A stretch of DNA of 64,000 nucleotides from Nelumbo lutea. Taxonomy: Eukaryota > Streptophyta > Magnoliopsida > Proteales > Nelumbonaceae. A program made the translations under genes and the position numbers. Below are positions 23,030-33,129 of this stretch, piece after piece; the stretch's first letter is position 1, and each line of letters begins with the position of its first letter. The DNA lies in contig JAKGHH010000005.1 of assembly GCA_022828595.1 (NCBI GenBank), positions 52,013,655 through 52,077,654 on the forward strand, given 5' to 3'. The notes beneath the pieces are model-generated. The model was not told where the DNA came from, searched no databases, and saw only the letters and a program-made list of their open reading frames with translations.

Positions 23030-23144
23030 AGGTTGAAAAATTGGATAAGCTATTGGTTATATGATCAGTGGCACCGCTATCAAGAATCCAGTGTGTTTGA
23101 TGAAACTTATTATCATCAATAGGAGGAATCTTGTTGTTTGCCAT
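23030..23144 (-). pseudogene. copia protease active-site segment
   Basis: From ATG at 23144 the minus strand reads MANNKIPPIDDNKFHQTHW followed by ILDSGATDHIT, the aspartic-protease signature (DSGA at 23081-23070). A stop follows soon after near 23005, and the rest of the protease is in the frame of the long integrase ORF. No gag precedes it. Confidence 0.85.
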
Positions 23145-24193
23145 GTTGACTTTACCAGAAAAGGTTGATCAAATTGAACTAATTTTTGTGAAATCGATGT
23201 ATGCAAGCGGAAGACCAAAGGAAAACTTTCTGAGAAAAGAAAAATCTGTCCAAGAGCTTCCACCGATGTATGCAAGTGGAAGATCGAAGGGGTGCCGATA
23301 ATCAAAACAGGCAACGCTAAGAAAGCTTTGCCGAGATTATCCAAATGAATCTTGATCTAGAGGGACCTGCTACGCACCCAAGATCAACAAGAATATGATC
23401 CATATAAATGAAACATACTTCTCAAGTGAAGTTGTACGTAAACAGCATGAAATTCAACCAAAAGAAAATACACTGTCTTGCAACTATTTAGCTTTTTGCT
23501 ACTATCTTGCAACTATCTCCAAGTGCTCAGAAAATACACTTGCATTAAAAAATATAGGAAAAGAAGAAAGTCAAAGGAGTTCTTAATATAGCTTACTCCA
23601 AAATAGAGCACGAAAAAAAAAATACAGTAACAGTAATTCGGAACTTGTATTACCGCGGGAAGAACCACAATATCAGAAACAATTATAATTAACTCAAATA
23701 TATAAATTAACTGAATTAATGTCTAGAATTCCAAGAAACCATTAAATTCTCGAGGATTCATCCTTTTCTTTCTTACTATAAAGAATATCAACATCTGTAT
23801 ATAGTCAATCATGGAAAAATAAAATTTCAAGAAAACATCGCACATCAGGCACCAAGAAAATCAAAAGAATGAACAACAGGCACAATAAGGCGTAAAAACC
23901 GGCACAGGAAGATGAAAAGCTTAAGTCAATCAATTCTGAGAATTATTGGTTGTGTGTGTTGAAGAATTCAGTTTGGGGAGAGAATGTCGGAGATCATGCC
24001 ATGAGAGAGCGAGACTGCAAGAAAAGGAAGAAAAAGGAGCAGAGAAGAAGATTTGTCGAGGGAATGATGAATAAAAAAGAGGGATGTAAATAATGGAAGT
24101 ATCTTTGATTGATGACGTTGATATAAGACTTAATATCAGATTCAAGAAATTAGAGACCCTAGCATAAGTGAGAATAATCACAAAGAGAACCAG
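23145..24193 (-). other. Non-copia sequence in place of gag
   Basis: Between the protease start and the RPL27 fragment I find no capsid or CCHC motif on either strand. 23180-23300 contains two copies of CGATGTATGCAAG.GGAAGA. The rest is AT-rich and I do not recognise it. It may be a second captured fragment or a degenerate untranslated leader. Confidence 0.55.
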
Positions 24194-24426
24194 AAGGTGA
24201 TTCGCAAGGACTCGGCTAAGAAGACTGCGAAGAAGTCCCGAGTGAAGACTTTCGTCAAGCTTGTGAATTACACCCACATAATGTCGATCTCAAGGACGTG
24301 GTCACCCTCGACGTACTCCATTCGCGGACAAGAAGGTCACGGCTGCGAAGGAGGTCAAAGCTCGGTTGGAGGAGCGGTTCAAGACCGGGAAGAACAAGTG
24401 GTTCTTTACCAAACTCAGGTTCTAAG
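24194..24426 (+). pseudogene. RPL27: Captured ribosomal protein L27 (eL27) C-terminal fragment
   Basis: On the plus strand, opposite to the copia genes, 24194 onward reads [18 protein letters not shown] then [11 protein letters not shown]. After a small deletion it reads [14 protein letters not shown], and after a further 1-nt loss [18 protein letters not shown] and [14 protein letters not shown], ending in TAA at 24424-24426. This is the conserved C-terminal half of the cytosolic 60S protein eL27. No intron interrupts it. The N-terminal half is missing, and the two frame breaks mean it cannot make L27. It sits between the primer site and protease of the retroelement, so it was probably acquired by template switching. 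What follows the stop (24427-24540) may be its 3' UTR. Confidence 0.9.
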
Positions 24427-24958
24427 TAAGAGGCCAAAAGAAAATTACCTCAGTTGTTATATCGATTGTAGGATTTCCCATTTTGTTAAATGATAAGATT
24501 TTAAATTGGGTTCTGAACCCATATTTTTGGATGGTGTTGAGAGTTCAATTTGGTCTTGATATTTCTGTTTGAACAGCCTATATATGTTGATAGTTTGCTC
24601 TGGAATTCTTAAAAAAAAGAACGAACAAAAGATACAGGCAAACCACTTCCCAACCAATATGTGGTCAATAATATAAACCGTCGATCTATGAAACAAAAAT
24701 GAGTAGCACAACAGATCGACTGAATAATTGAAACCAAATACAAAGGAAACTAGAGATCAAAATAGAGAAGATACTTAGCTGTTCAAAGAAAGAATCAAAA
24801 TCAACCAAGATGATAGAGAGCCATGCAGGAGAAATACAAGAACAGAGGAGTCTGCTGGTGCCAAACAGCAACAAGCTCCAAGAAACAAAATCAAATATTC
24901 TTGAACGCGTTTGTGACGATGGCGACGCCGGAAAACGATATAGCAGAAGCTGAGGAAC
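24427..24958 (-). other. copia 5' leader region
   Basis: Sequence between the RPL27 fragment and the primer-binding site. On the minus strand it begins just after the PBS and has a leader-like pyrimidine-rich composition. No gag start is recognisable. Confidence 0.5.
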
Positions 24959-24970
24959 GCTCTGATACCA
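24959..24970 (-). promoter_or_regulatory. copia primer-binding site (initiator Met tRNA)
   Basis: On the minus strand TGGTATCAGAGC immediately follows the 5' LTR, the standard 12-base complement of initiator methionine tRNA used by Ty1/copia elements. Confidence 0.95.
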
Positions 24971-25172
24971 TATTAGAATTTGTAGAGAGAGATAATGCTC
25001 TTTTTTAATCTGAAGAGTAATACAGAAACGGTTTATATACAGCAAAGCAAAAGGGAGGAAGAAAGAAAAAAGAAAATGCTAACAAACTTATAATTAACTC
25101 ATAACTAATCTTGGTTAGCCAATCTTGGCTATTCGTGACTAACTTTGTGAGGTGCTGGTGTAGTCTCTAATA
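24971..25172 (-). repeat. copia 5' LTR (202 bp)
   Basis: Direct repeat of 19695-19891, with about six substitutions and a 5-bp insertion (AAGCA region near 25045). On the minus strand it begins TATTAGAGAC and ends TTCTAATA next to the primer site. The LTR is short for the superfamily. Confidence 0.93.
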
Positions 25173-25177
25173 CTGTC
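25173..25177. repeat. Target-site duplication CTGTC, right
   Basis: Matches 19690-19694. Confidence 0.9.
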
Positions 25178-25219
25178 CATTTATTTACTTACAGTGCCTT
25201 CATTTCTAAGTATGCTTGT

Positions 25220-25250
<31 letters not shown>

Positions 25251-26264
25251 AATCTGTGGCTCAACAGAGTTGCTATATACTCTTGATACAGTGAACACAA
25301 TTGATATTTTGAACCTCGGTATTTTGGATTTCAAGGGTAAAAATCTGAACCAGTGAATCCTCCCTTTCCTCTACGAAACCCTCTAAGAATCATCGATCCA
25401 ATCTAGTGTTTTGAAAGGTGAAAACCGGATTCGGCTGCCTGGTACAACCAGTTCAACTGGAGACTTTTTGGTTCACAAATATGAATCACATGGAATACAA
25501 CGACCATTGTCTTCAGTAAAAATGCACCATTATTGTACTATAAAGTTTCTAAATTAATTTTAGTTAACTAGCTCTTGGTCTTCTGCCTCTTTTTAGTTAT
25601 GTATACCAATTTATCAGTTAATCCATGGATTCATGCAAGCTGATGCAACAACCAAGCTAGATGAATCCCGGTTGAATCAGTCTTTTCTTTTCTTTTTATC
25701 TTTTCCCTTTTTATGTATACCGGTTTATCAGTTAATCCATGGATTCATGCAAGCCGATGCAACAATCAAGCCAGACGAATCCCGGTTGAATCAATCTTTT
25801 CCTTTTTTATCTTTTCCCTTTTTATGGTGATCTACTCATTGGAGGTAGCCCTTCCACATTTATTTTGTAAATGTACCAATTGGAATGCCAAGCATTTGTT
25901 CTGTTGAATTAGTCGAACCATGAACCTAAGCTTCTTCAGCCTTAATGTCAATTTCCATGTCATTTGATTTGTTCAAACATTTAAATTTAGGGTAAATTAC
26001 AAATTAGTATCGAGGGTAGTCTAAATTTAACTTGAGCTTTCAGAAGTCTCATTGCCGTACTTGCACTTTCACAAATATAAAAGTCAATTCTATTAAACTG
26101 CCAATATATGAAGGATAAATTTAGTTAAAAGACAGGGTGAGCTTTTGCAGATAGATCTTGGAAGACCAAAAACTGTTTGATTGAAATATTTTGCATAGAT
26201 CTCACAAAAGACCATAAAAGCTAGAAGACCATTTGATAATGTGAATGTCTTTAATGTGGGCCGA
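25178..26264. other. Intergenic with CT microsatellite and small repeats
   Basis: A (CT)n run lies at about 25220-25249. 25405-25985 is a second copy of the GGTTGAATC-type repeat seen at 16926-17150. Inside it a segment of about 115 bp containing TCAGTTAATCCATGGATTC is tandemly duplicated (starts near 25598 and 25713). No gene seen. Confidence 0.6.
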
Positions 26265-26660
26265 TAAACTTTTCATTTAACACATGGGACCCACATACAT
26301 TTTCTAAGGTAGAACCCATATACCATTAGTGGACATGTATGTAGGGCCCATGTACTTTTTACAAGGTGGGCCCAACATACAATTGGTGGAGATGCATGTG
26401 GGGTCCATGTGCCGACATGTATGTGGGTTCCACATACATTTTACAAGGTGGGTCCGACATACTATTGGTTAACATGCATGTGGGTTCATGTGTCGACATC
26501 TATGTAGGGCCCACATACATTTTACAAGGTTGGCCCGACATACCATTGGTCGTCATGCATGTCAGGTCCATGTGTGGACATGTATGTGAGGTCCACATAC
26601 ATTTTGCAAGGTGGGCTCACATACCATTAGTGCACATGCATGTAGGGTCCATGTGTGGAC
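26265..26660. repeat. 82-bp minisatellite, about five units
   Basis: ACATTTTACAAGGTGGG and its variants recur with ACAAGG at 26361, 26443 and 26524 and GCAAGG at 26606, a period of about 82 bp; a more diverged unit precedes them near 26290. Each unit carries ACATGTATGTGGG and CATACCATTGGT words. A 99-codon open frame (26366-26665) is an artefact of the repeat: its period is not a multiple of three and the peptide repeats do not stay in register. Confidence 0.85.
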
Positions 26661-26774
26661 CCTAGGATTCTAAACAGCTCGAAGCCCACATGGAAAGACT
26701 TGCCAAACGCGGCCTTACAAAAATGGTGATGTTTAGGTTTCCCTTTTTCCCTGTTCATCTTCTTCTATTCATTG

Positions 26775-27080
26775 CTCAGGACATGGTTTTCGAACCACCA
26801 TTGACTTGGACGGTCAGACTGTTCAACTTGGGAATCATCTAGGCAACTGGTTTTTTTTTACCCAAAACCTAATTTGTTGCCAAAAACTGTTGAATCGATC
26901 AATGATCTATTGACTTAGGCGATCAAATTGTTGACCCGTTCAATGATTTTTATCTGTTTTTAAATTTTAAATATTTTTTATTTTTTGTCAGAGTGGGCCA
27001 TCCGTTTAGACCATACAATCGAACTGTCAACCTAGAAACCGGTTGTCAAAATAATTCTAGTTCTAGCTCCTTTTTAAAAA
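26775..27080. mobile_element. AACCGG-rich MITE-like element, diverged copy
   Basis: Begins CATGGTTTTCGAACCACC and ends near CTTTTTAAAAACATTGG, with the same internal order (GTTGAATCGATCAATGATC, TGACCCGTTCAATGATTTT, TTTTGTCAGAGTGGGCCATC) as the members at 13355 and 58755. It is more diverged than those two. Confidence 0.55.
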
Positions 27081-27084
27081 CATT

Positions 27085-27920
27085 GGTTTAGAAAGGCTTA
27101 AGCCTTGAGGCATGAGGTGTGTGCCTTGAAACGAGGCATTCAAGTTTTGCATCATGGCCTAAGCCTCACAAATTTGGTTTGAGGCTTAAGCCTTTGTCAA
27201 AAGGAAGTGTAAGCCTCAAGTCTCAAGGCGTGAAGCGTAAAAAAGTATAAGCCTCAAATATCAACATTATTTAATTACTAATTTCATGCAAAAAATACAT
27301 ATTTCATGTACTTTTTATAACTCAAATATATAGAAGCAGCACTACTTTAACAATTATGAGTCAAATAAAAAGAATAAAATGAAAAATCAATATGACAAAT
27401 CAGGTTCTATTAGTTTCTCTTAGTATTTTAGCCTTAATTAAGAGAGACCAATGCAAAAAAAAGGGCCCATCAAGTTATTAGTTTCTCTTGGATAAATCAA
27501 GTGGATTTCTTTCTTAATATTCTAATTTAACATCTCAAGTTTTTTGTTTTTCTCATTTGTTTCCTAAATAGATTTGTTTTTCATTTTATTAATTTTGTTT
27601 TGCATAGATCAAATCAACTAATTTGTTTCTTTTCTTCACAACTGTTGGATGACCATAAAGATGATTCTTCATATGAATAATAAGAATAATTTTGTAAGAT
27701 TGCATTTTGAAACATAAAATGTAGAATACTTATAATTGTTAGATGATTAATTATTATTTTATTTAATGCTTAAAGCTTAAAACTAATTGATTATAAACTT
27801 CTGTTTTATGGATATTTTAACCTTCCATCATACTAACATGGTATATTACCTGTTATTTTTACCTTCCCTCACCTTTTTGGGGCACTATGCCTCAACTACA
27901 CCTTTAGCTTTTTAAAACCT
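27085..27920. mobile_element. AAGCCTC-rich repeat element
   Basis: Starts with GGCTTAAGCCTTGAGGCAT, has many GCCT/AGGC words through 27260 and ends with TATGCCTCAACTACACC then TTTTTAAAACCTT. This is the arrangement of the small inverted-repeat elements that share AGGC-rich ends. The interior (27270-27850) is AT-rich and non-coding. Confidence 0.5.
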
Positions 27921-28099
27921 TGCTTCTACCTCCATATGTAAACTTTCATGTAGTTGTTCTTGTTCCATACATAGCCAATTGCGGTCAGGGGTTAGGGGAA
28001 TTTTCCAATGGTCTAGATATAGTTTTGTGGAGGTACAAAAGCACAAACCACCCCCATCATTCATACATGTGGTTTTTTCAAATCTATACACATGTCATT

Positions 28100-29130
28100 T
28101 TCTCAGAAGTTGTTAAATCCCACAACCCAGTACCACCATTCAAACAAATGGCATTCTCATTTTCTAGAAAGCTAGACAAGTGACAATTTCTGAGAAATTC
28201 ATGTTAAAACCCACAACCCACTACCAGGTTACTACTCACCACCATTCAAACACATGGCCTTTTCATTCTTCTAGAAAATCTAGACATGTAGCATTTTATG
28301 AGAAGTTGCTACTAAAAACCACAACCCATTACCACCATTTTCAATCCATTCCTAAAAAAATGTAAAAGTGGTTATCCACAACCACTTCTGCCTACATTTT
28401 ATCAATCTCACTTAATCATTAGCCCTCTACATATCATAACAAAAGAAAATTATCCATATTCTAATAATTATTGAAAATCTACTATTTGAAATATGTATTT
28501 TTTGAAATTATAATAATTATTTAAAATACTAATAAATATAAATTTAACAGTATTGATTCCATTAATGTAAAAATAACATTGCTAATTCCCCATACTTAGT
28601 ACAGGGTCATTCACTACTATATATATATATATATATATTAAAGGAAGGTTTCCAGGCTACAATCCCCACCATTTATGCATTTTTTGAGAAGTTTCTATTA
28701 AAGCCCACTACCCATTATCATTATTCAAATAAGTGAACTTTTCACTTTCTAGAAAGCTAAACATGTGGCAGTTTCTGAGAAATTCTTGCTAAAGCTTACA
28801 ATGCACTACCAAGTTACAACCCCCCATCATTCAAACACATGGCCTTTTCATTGTTTTGGAAAGCTAGACACATGGCATTTTATAAGAAGTTGTTGTTAAA
28901 GCCCACAATCCACTACCACCATTTTCAATCAATTTCTAAAAATGTAGAAAATTCAAAGTGCTTATCCACAACCACTTCTGCCTATATTTTATCAATCTCA
29001 GTTAATCGTTAACCATTTACGTATCATAACTAAAGAAATTATCCATATTTTAATAATTCTTGAAATTTTATTTTTTGAAATTTTAATAATTATTTTAAAT
29101 ATTAATAAATATAAATTTAACATTATTGAT
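28100..29130. repeat. Direct duplication, ~590-bp period
   Basis: 28100-28560 and about 28690-29130 are homologous in the same orientation. For example CCACAACCACTTCTGCCTA occurs at 28375 and 28965, and AAACACATGGCCTTTTCATT at about 28248 and 28835. The units are separated by a (TA)n run at about 28617-28640. Non-coding; the short open frames at 27920-28365 do not survive in the second copy. Confidence 0.8.
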
Positions 29131-29310
29131 TCCATAATGTAAATTTAACATTCGGCACAATTATGTTTTTTCTTAACAGGGTTAGCCCATTCCCCATCCC
29201 CTTAACCCCCAACCTTATTTATAGTGGTATTTGATATCAGGTCTCTAATAAGTCAAAGATTAGTGGGGTAATGGGTTAGAGCCAACTTCCCAACATACAC
29301 CATTATATAG

Positions 29311-29490
29311 GAGTGGGGCTGGATTAGAGCTGAATAGTACCAAGCTTGAACTCGACTTGAGGCTATTCTATGATGCTCAAGGTCGAGCTCGAGCTCGGTT
29401 CGAGCCAAAACCTTGAGCTTGAGCTTGACTCGAGCTTACAAATATTTTTATTTGATATTTAAAAAATTAAGAATTATAATATTTTTATTG

Positions 29491-29545
<55 letters not shown>

Positions 29546-29685
29546 CAGCTAGCTTGCGAGACTCACAAGCCGAGCTCTAGTACGCTCAAGCTCGGCTTGT
29601 TTAATAATCGAGCGAGTGAATTGAGCTCAAACTCAAACAGCTCATGAAAAGGTCAGCTCGTTGGCACCCCTATCTAGGATTTAAT
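29311..29685. repeat. GAGCTCGAG-rich dispersed repeat with (TA)n core
   Basis: Both ends are rich in GAGCTCGAGCTCGG / CCGAGCTC words in inverted arrangement (29380-29440 and 29565-29660). The right end is GTTGGCACCCCTA and a GGAGTGGGGCTGG is present on the left. The centre is a long (TA)n run at about 29496-29543. This resembles a small hAT-like element with AGGGGTGCC-type ends. No clean target duplication found. Confidence 0.5.
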
Positions 29686-29951
29686 GGACTTTCCAATGGG
29701 ACCACCCTATTACAATAGGACATGGGCCATATTGTACTTTATACAGTTGGATCCTTGGGCCATTAAGTCATGTTTATGTAGACTTGGGCCTTAGGTTCAT
29801 ATTAAAATGTAAAGGCTACCATTTATATTAATCCTACTTATTTGGCTTAAAAATTCACATGCCTATAGTCACATCATGTTGGAAGCATGTTAGGACACAT
29901 TTTATAGGGAACAAACCAAAGTGTTGAATTTGGATCTACTGCTCACAAAGC

Positions 29952-30890
29952 ATGCCTCATACCAACCTCAACACATTGGAGGAGGAAAGGACGGCTCTCT
30001 TACAACTCAGACACTCGCTACTCCATAATAACCAATCTCCAGATCCATCCTCCTATATGTATTGGTGGTTTGAAGAGAATTGTTGTGAATGGAGAGGGGA
30101 GGAATGTGATGAATCATCTTCTTCAACATCCCCGGTCGTGATTGGAATTTATATTTATGGTGAAAGGGAATACATTACAGGTATAGTAGGAAAATGGTAC
30201 CCAGATGCTACCATTTTCACTCACTTCCAACACCTGCAATTCCTAATTAATATTATTTTGCTTCTCCTACTCCCAGTAAGTAATAGAATTAAAGTATAAT
30301 GCTTTTGTGGGTTTAATTAATGATCGAATTTTCCATTATTTCAATTTTTATGGAGGCCAACTGTTGGTGGATTAGATACATATTCCATATTCCAGAACAA
30401 ATAATGCTTGGGTATTTATAAATATTTGCATGGCTTCCACAGCATTGTGTAAACTACACAATCTTAAAACATTGGATCTGATGGGGAACGATCTTGGCCA
30501 TGATGGATTAATCAACGTAATATGTCTTCATCATCACTATTAACAGGTAAGTAGTTATGCATTAATTAAGTATTGATTCACAGTCATACTCGATTTGCTT
30601 AATTAATTATATTTAATTTATTTTTGATGCATGGTGTATGTCTTCGCATTATGTGGAGCCAGGAATCTATCGCTATATCTAGATATAACCGAACCAAGTG
30701 ATAACAGCTTACCCCCTTGCACTCAGATGAACCTATCGCTATATCTAGATATAGATATAACCGAGCCAGGAATCTATCGCTATATCTAGATATTTAATTT
30801 GTTTTCTCAAATGATTTACTGTTAATCATTGGAAATAATATAATGATGATGATTTACTCATAAATATCATCATAAATTTTACACATTTCG
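29952..30890 (+). pseudogene. RLP pseudogene, 5' part
   Basis: 29960-30245 is homologous to exon 1 of the intact gene from EEETMDLLQLRDSL onward: EEERTALLQLRHSLL, NCCEWRGEECDES, then TGIVGKWYPDATIFTHFQHL. The signal peptide is absent; the upstream sequence is unrelated. A deletion of about 50 bp removes the end of exon 1 and the splice donor. Intron-1-like sequence follows, then a shortened exon 2 (about 30444-30547, missing about 60 bp) and the start of exon 3 (about 30642), whose acceptor TTAG has become TTCG. Three copies of CGCTATATCTAGATAT lie at 30670-30790. Then the sequence jumps to intron-7-like sequence (30800-30890 versus 6270-6360). Not functional. Confidence 0.88.
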
Positions 30891-31484
30891 AAATTTGAAT
30901 AATTCTTGAATAAAAAACTACTGTAATTACCAAAATTTCCAATAATTATCCAACTATTAAGTTGACAAAAATATTAAAAATTACTATTGTTATTTTATAA
31001 TTTTCAATAATTTTGAAATTATCAAGAATTTCTATGGAACCAGTAATTGTAGTATTATTATTAAATTACTAAAATAAAAAAATATTGAATAACAATTTTT
31101 TTCATAGGCAAAAGATTATTTTAATAATTAATAATTGTTAATAATTATCAATAATTTTTTTATTATAGAAATTATTTAATGATATGTATGGTAAATTAAA
31201 TTAATTATTGTCAATTTTTGTTAACACCTGACACCACGTAACACATAATTTTTCAAAAACCCAATTTTACCCTTTGTCCCTCTCCCTCTCCCTACTTTGT
31301 CAAAACCCAATTTTGCTACAATGACAACAAGCGAATTTGTTGATAAGACGACCGATTTGTGGCTCCTGGTGAGGAGCGTTTTCACATGACACATCAAGGG
31401 AGACCACTAGAGACCGAGAAAGAGAAAGAAAGTGAGGAGAAACCTTCATCTCTAAAGAACACTATCGTTGCCTCTCAATGCTCA
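30891..31484. other. AT-rich spacer
   Basis: ATTATTAATAATT-type low-complexity sequence to about 31240, then a CT-rich patch. No gene supported. Confidence 0.5.
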
Positions 31485-31830
31485 AAGAAGAACAAAGCCT
31501 TGTATTATCATAGTCACAAGCTTCCAATCCCAACCTGCAACCGTCAAATTCAAATTAAAAACAGAAAGTCTTGTCTCAGCTTTGTGACCATCTCTTAGAG
31601 AAGAACAAAACCTACCTAAAAAGCCTTATCTCAGCTTTGTGACCATTGTTTAGAGAAGAACAAAACTTTCTTCAAATGCCTTGTCTCAGCTTTGTGACCA
31701 TTTTTCAGAGAAGAACAAAACCTTCCTCAAAAGCCTTGTCTCAGCTTTGTGACCAAATCCCAACCTACAACTCTCAAATTCAAATTAGAAACGAAAAGCC
31801 TTGTCTTAGCTTTATAACAAGTCTCACTGG
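31485..31830. repeat. 55-bp tandem repeat, about four units
   Basis: TCTCAGCTTTGTGACCA occurs at 31574, 31629, 31684 and 31739, a constant period of 55 bp, each followed by AGAGAAGAACAAAACCT-like sequence. The array is bracketed by two copies of a longer word (CAACCT.CAA, then TCAAATTCAAATTA.AAAC) at about 31523 and 31761. Because 55 is not a multiple of three, the open frames across it are incidental. Confidence 0.85.
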
Positions 31831-33129
31831 CTAAAAGAAAACGATTCTATTTCGGATGATAAAAACCTAGGTCATCGAGCGGTTCTATTTTAGATTATAA
31901 AAGAAAAGGTTAACTGGCTAAAAGGAAACACATCAAGGGATTTGAGAGTATCTTATATACCAGCAACATTTTATTTCAGAAACAGTAGTGATAGTGTAAG
32001 ACAATAGTTAAAATAATAAGATTTATAATTAGGGGTGAGAAAGAAAAACCAAAAACCAACCAAAATTGAAGAAAATATTTGGTTAACCAAATTGGTTGGT
32101 TTGGTTTTGGTTTGGTATTTTTTAGAAACCAAAGGTACCGGTTAATTTACGGTTAACCAAAATAGAAAACCGAATCTAACCGATATATATATATATATAT
32201 TGCGTACATATATGTGTATTTTTATATATATTATAAATTAATAAATCTCATTATATATGAATATATATTACTATATTACTTTATTATTTATATTGTAAAT
32301 ATAAAAACTAAAAAACTAATGAATCGAATTGGTCAATTGACAATTAGCAAATAGTGAGCACCCCTAGGTACAATTTGAAAATTAGGTAAATAGTAGGGAT
32401 AGTTTAAGAAATTAAACTACCATTAGTAGAAATTAAAAAAATAAAAGGAAGTTTTTTGAAACCCCCATTAAAGTTTTTGGTGTTGCTAAAACCTCCCTTG
32501 AAGTTTGGTAATTGCAATCACCTCCCTTGAACTTTTTGACACAATTATAAGTAGACCCCCATCATTAGAATACTCTAACAACAGGCACAAAAATGTCCAA
32601 AGTACCTATGCAATTACTATTGAGCATTATTTAGAAAATTAGATCAGATTGACCAATTGGACTGGTTGAACCATGACTTAGGCCCCTGACTAATTTGATC
32701 ATACCCCCAAAACTATAATGTGTAGAAAGTCAGCCAAAACCAATAACCTAGATTGTCAAATTGGAAAAACAGTAACCCAATCCCACTTTTAAAAAATTGG
32801 CCAGTTTTTTGAATCCTTTTAACACATAATTGCAAACTTCTAAAGGCCATATCTTTGCACTCAAATGTCCAATTGGGGTGATTTTTTTTCTATTTTGAGT
32901 AACTTTTTTATATCTAAGTGTTCTCAATGTGCAAATGGTGCCTTGCCACACTATGTTTGTAAAAAAAATGCCTTTTGTTTCAGATCTTAAAATTAATATA
33001 AAAAAATTGAACTAAAATAGAAAAAAAATATATGTTATAGAAGAATATAATTATATATTTTCAATATATAATTATAATATGCAATTTATAATTTATTATA
33101 TATTATATATATAAATTATACATACACAC
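31831..33129. other. Small repeats and AT-rich sequence
   Basis: 32035-32365 is a GGTTTGGTTTGG / AACCAAAAACC repeat with ends AGGGGTGAG and GAGCACCCCT and a short (TA)n core, probably a hAT-like non-autonomous element. 32455-32560 has the CCTCCCTTGAA(C/G)TTT words of another dispersed repeat. 33000-33125 is nearly pure A/T. No gene seen. Confidence 0.55.

Larger units (their letters stand above)
19695..25172 (-). mobile_element. Complete Ty1/copia LTR retrotransposon, gag-less, with captured RPL27
   Basis: A 5478-bp insertion on the minus strand with both LTRs (24971-25172 is 5', 19695-19891 is 3') and a perfect 5-bp target duplication. The 5' LTR is followed directly by TGGTATCAGAGC (24970-24959), the classic initiator-Met tRNA primer site of copia elements. 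The 3' LTR is preceded by a GAGGGGGGC polypurine tract (19892-19900). Order on the minus strand: LTR, primer site, 1.8 kb of non-copia sequence, protease, integrase, reverse transcriptase, RNase H, tract, LTR. That is copia order (integrase before RT). No capsid or zinc-knuckle sequence is visible where gag should be. By eye the LTRs differ at about six positions plus one 5-bp indel, about 97% identity, yet pol has frameshifts and stops. It is non-autonomous as it stands. Confidence 0.93.

Noticed and set aside
23930..24277. 115-codon minus-strand frame in the copia leader as a possible gag
   Set aside because: It overlaps the antisense of the RPL27 fragment and shows no capsid or zinc-knuckle motif.
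26366..26665. 99-codon repetitive protein
   Set aside because: Generated by an 82-bp minisatellite whose period is not a multiple of three; the repeats drift between frames.
31485..31830. CRISPR-like array (regular 55-bp spacing)
   Set aside because: Eukaryotic context, no unique spacers between constant repeats; the whole unit is repeated, as in a minisatellite.
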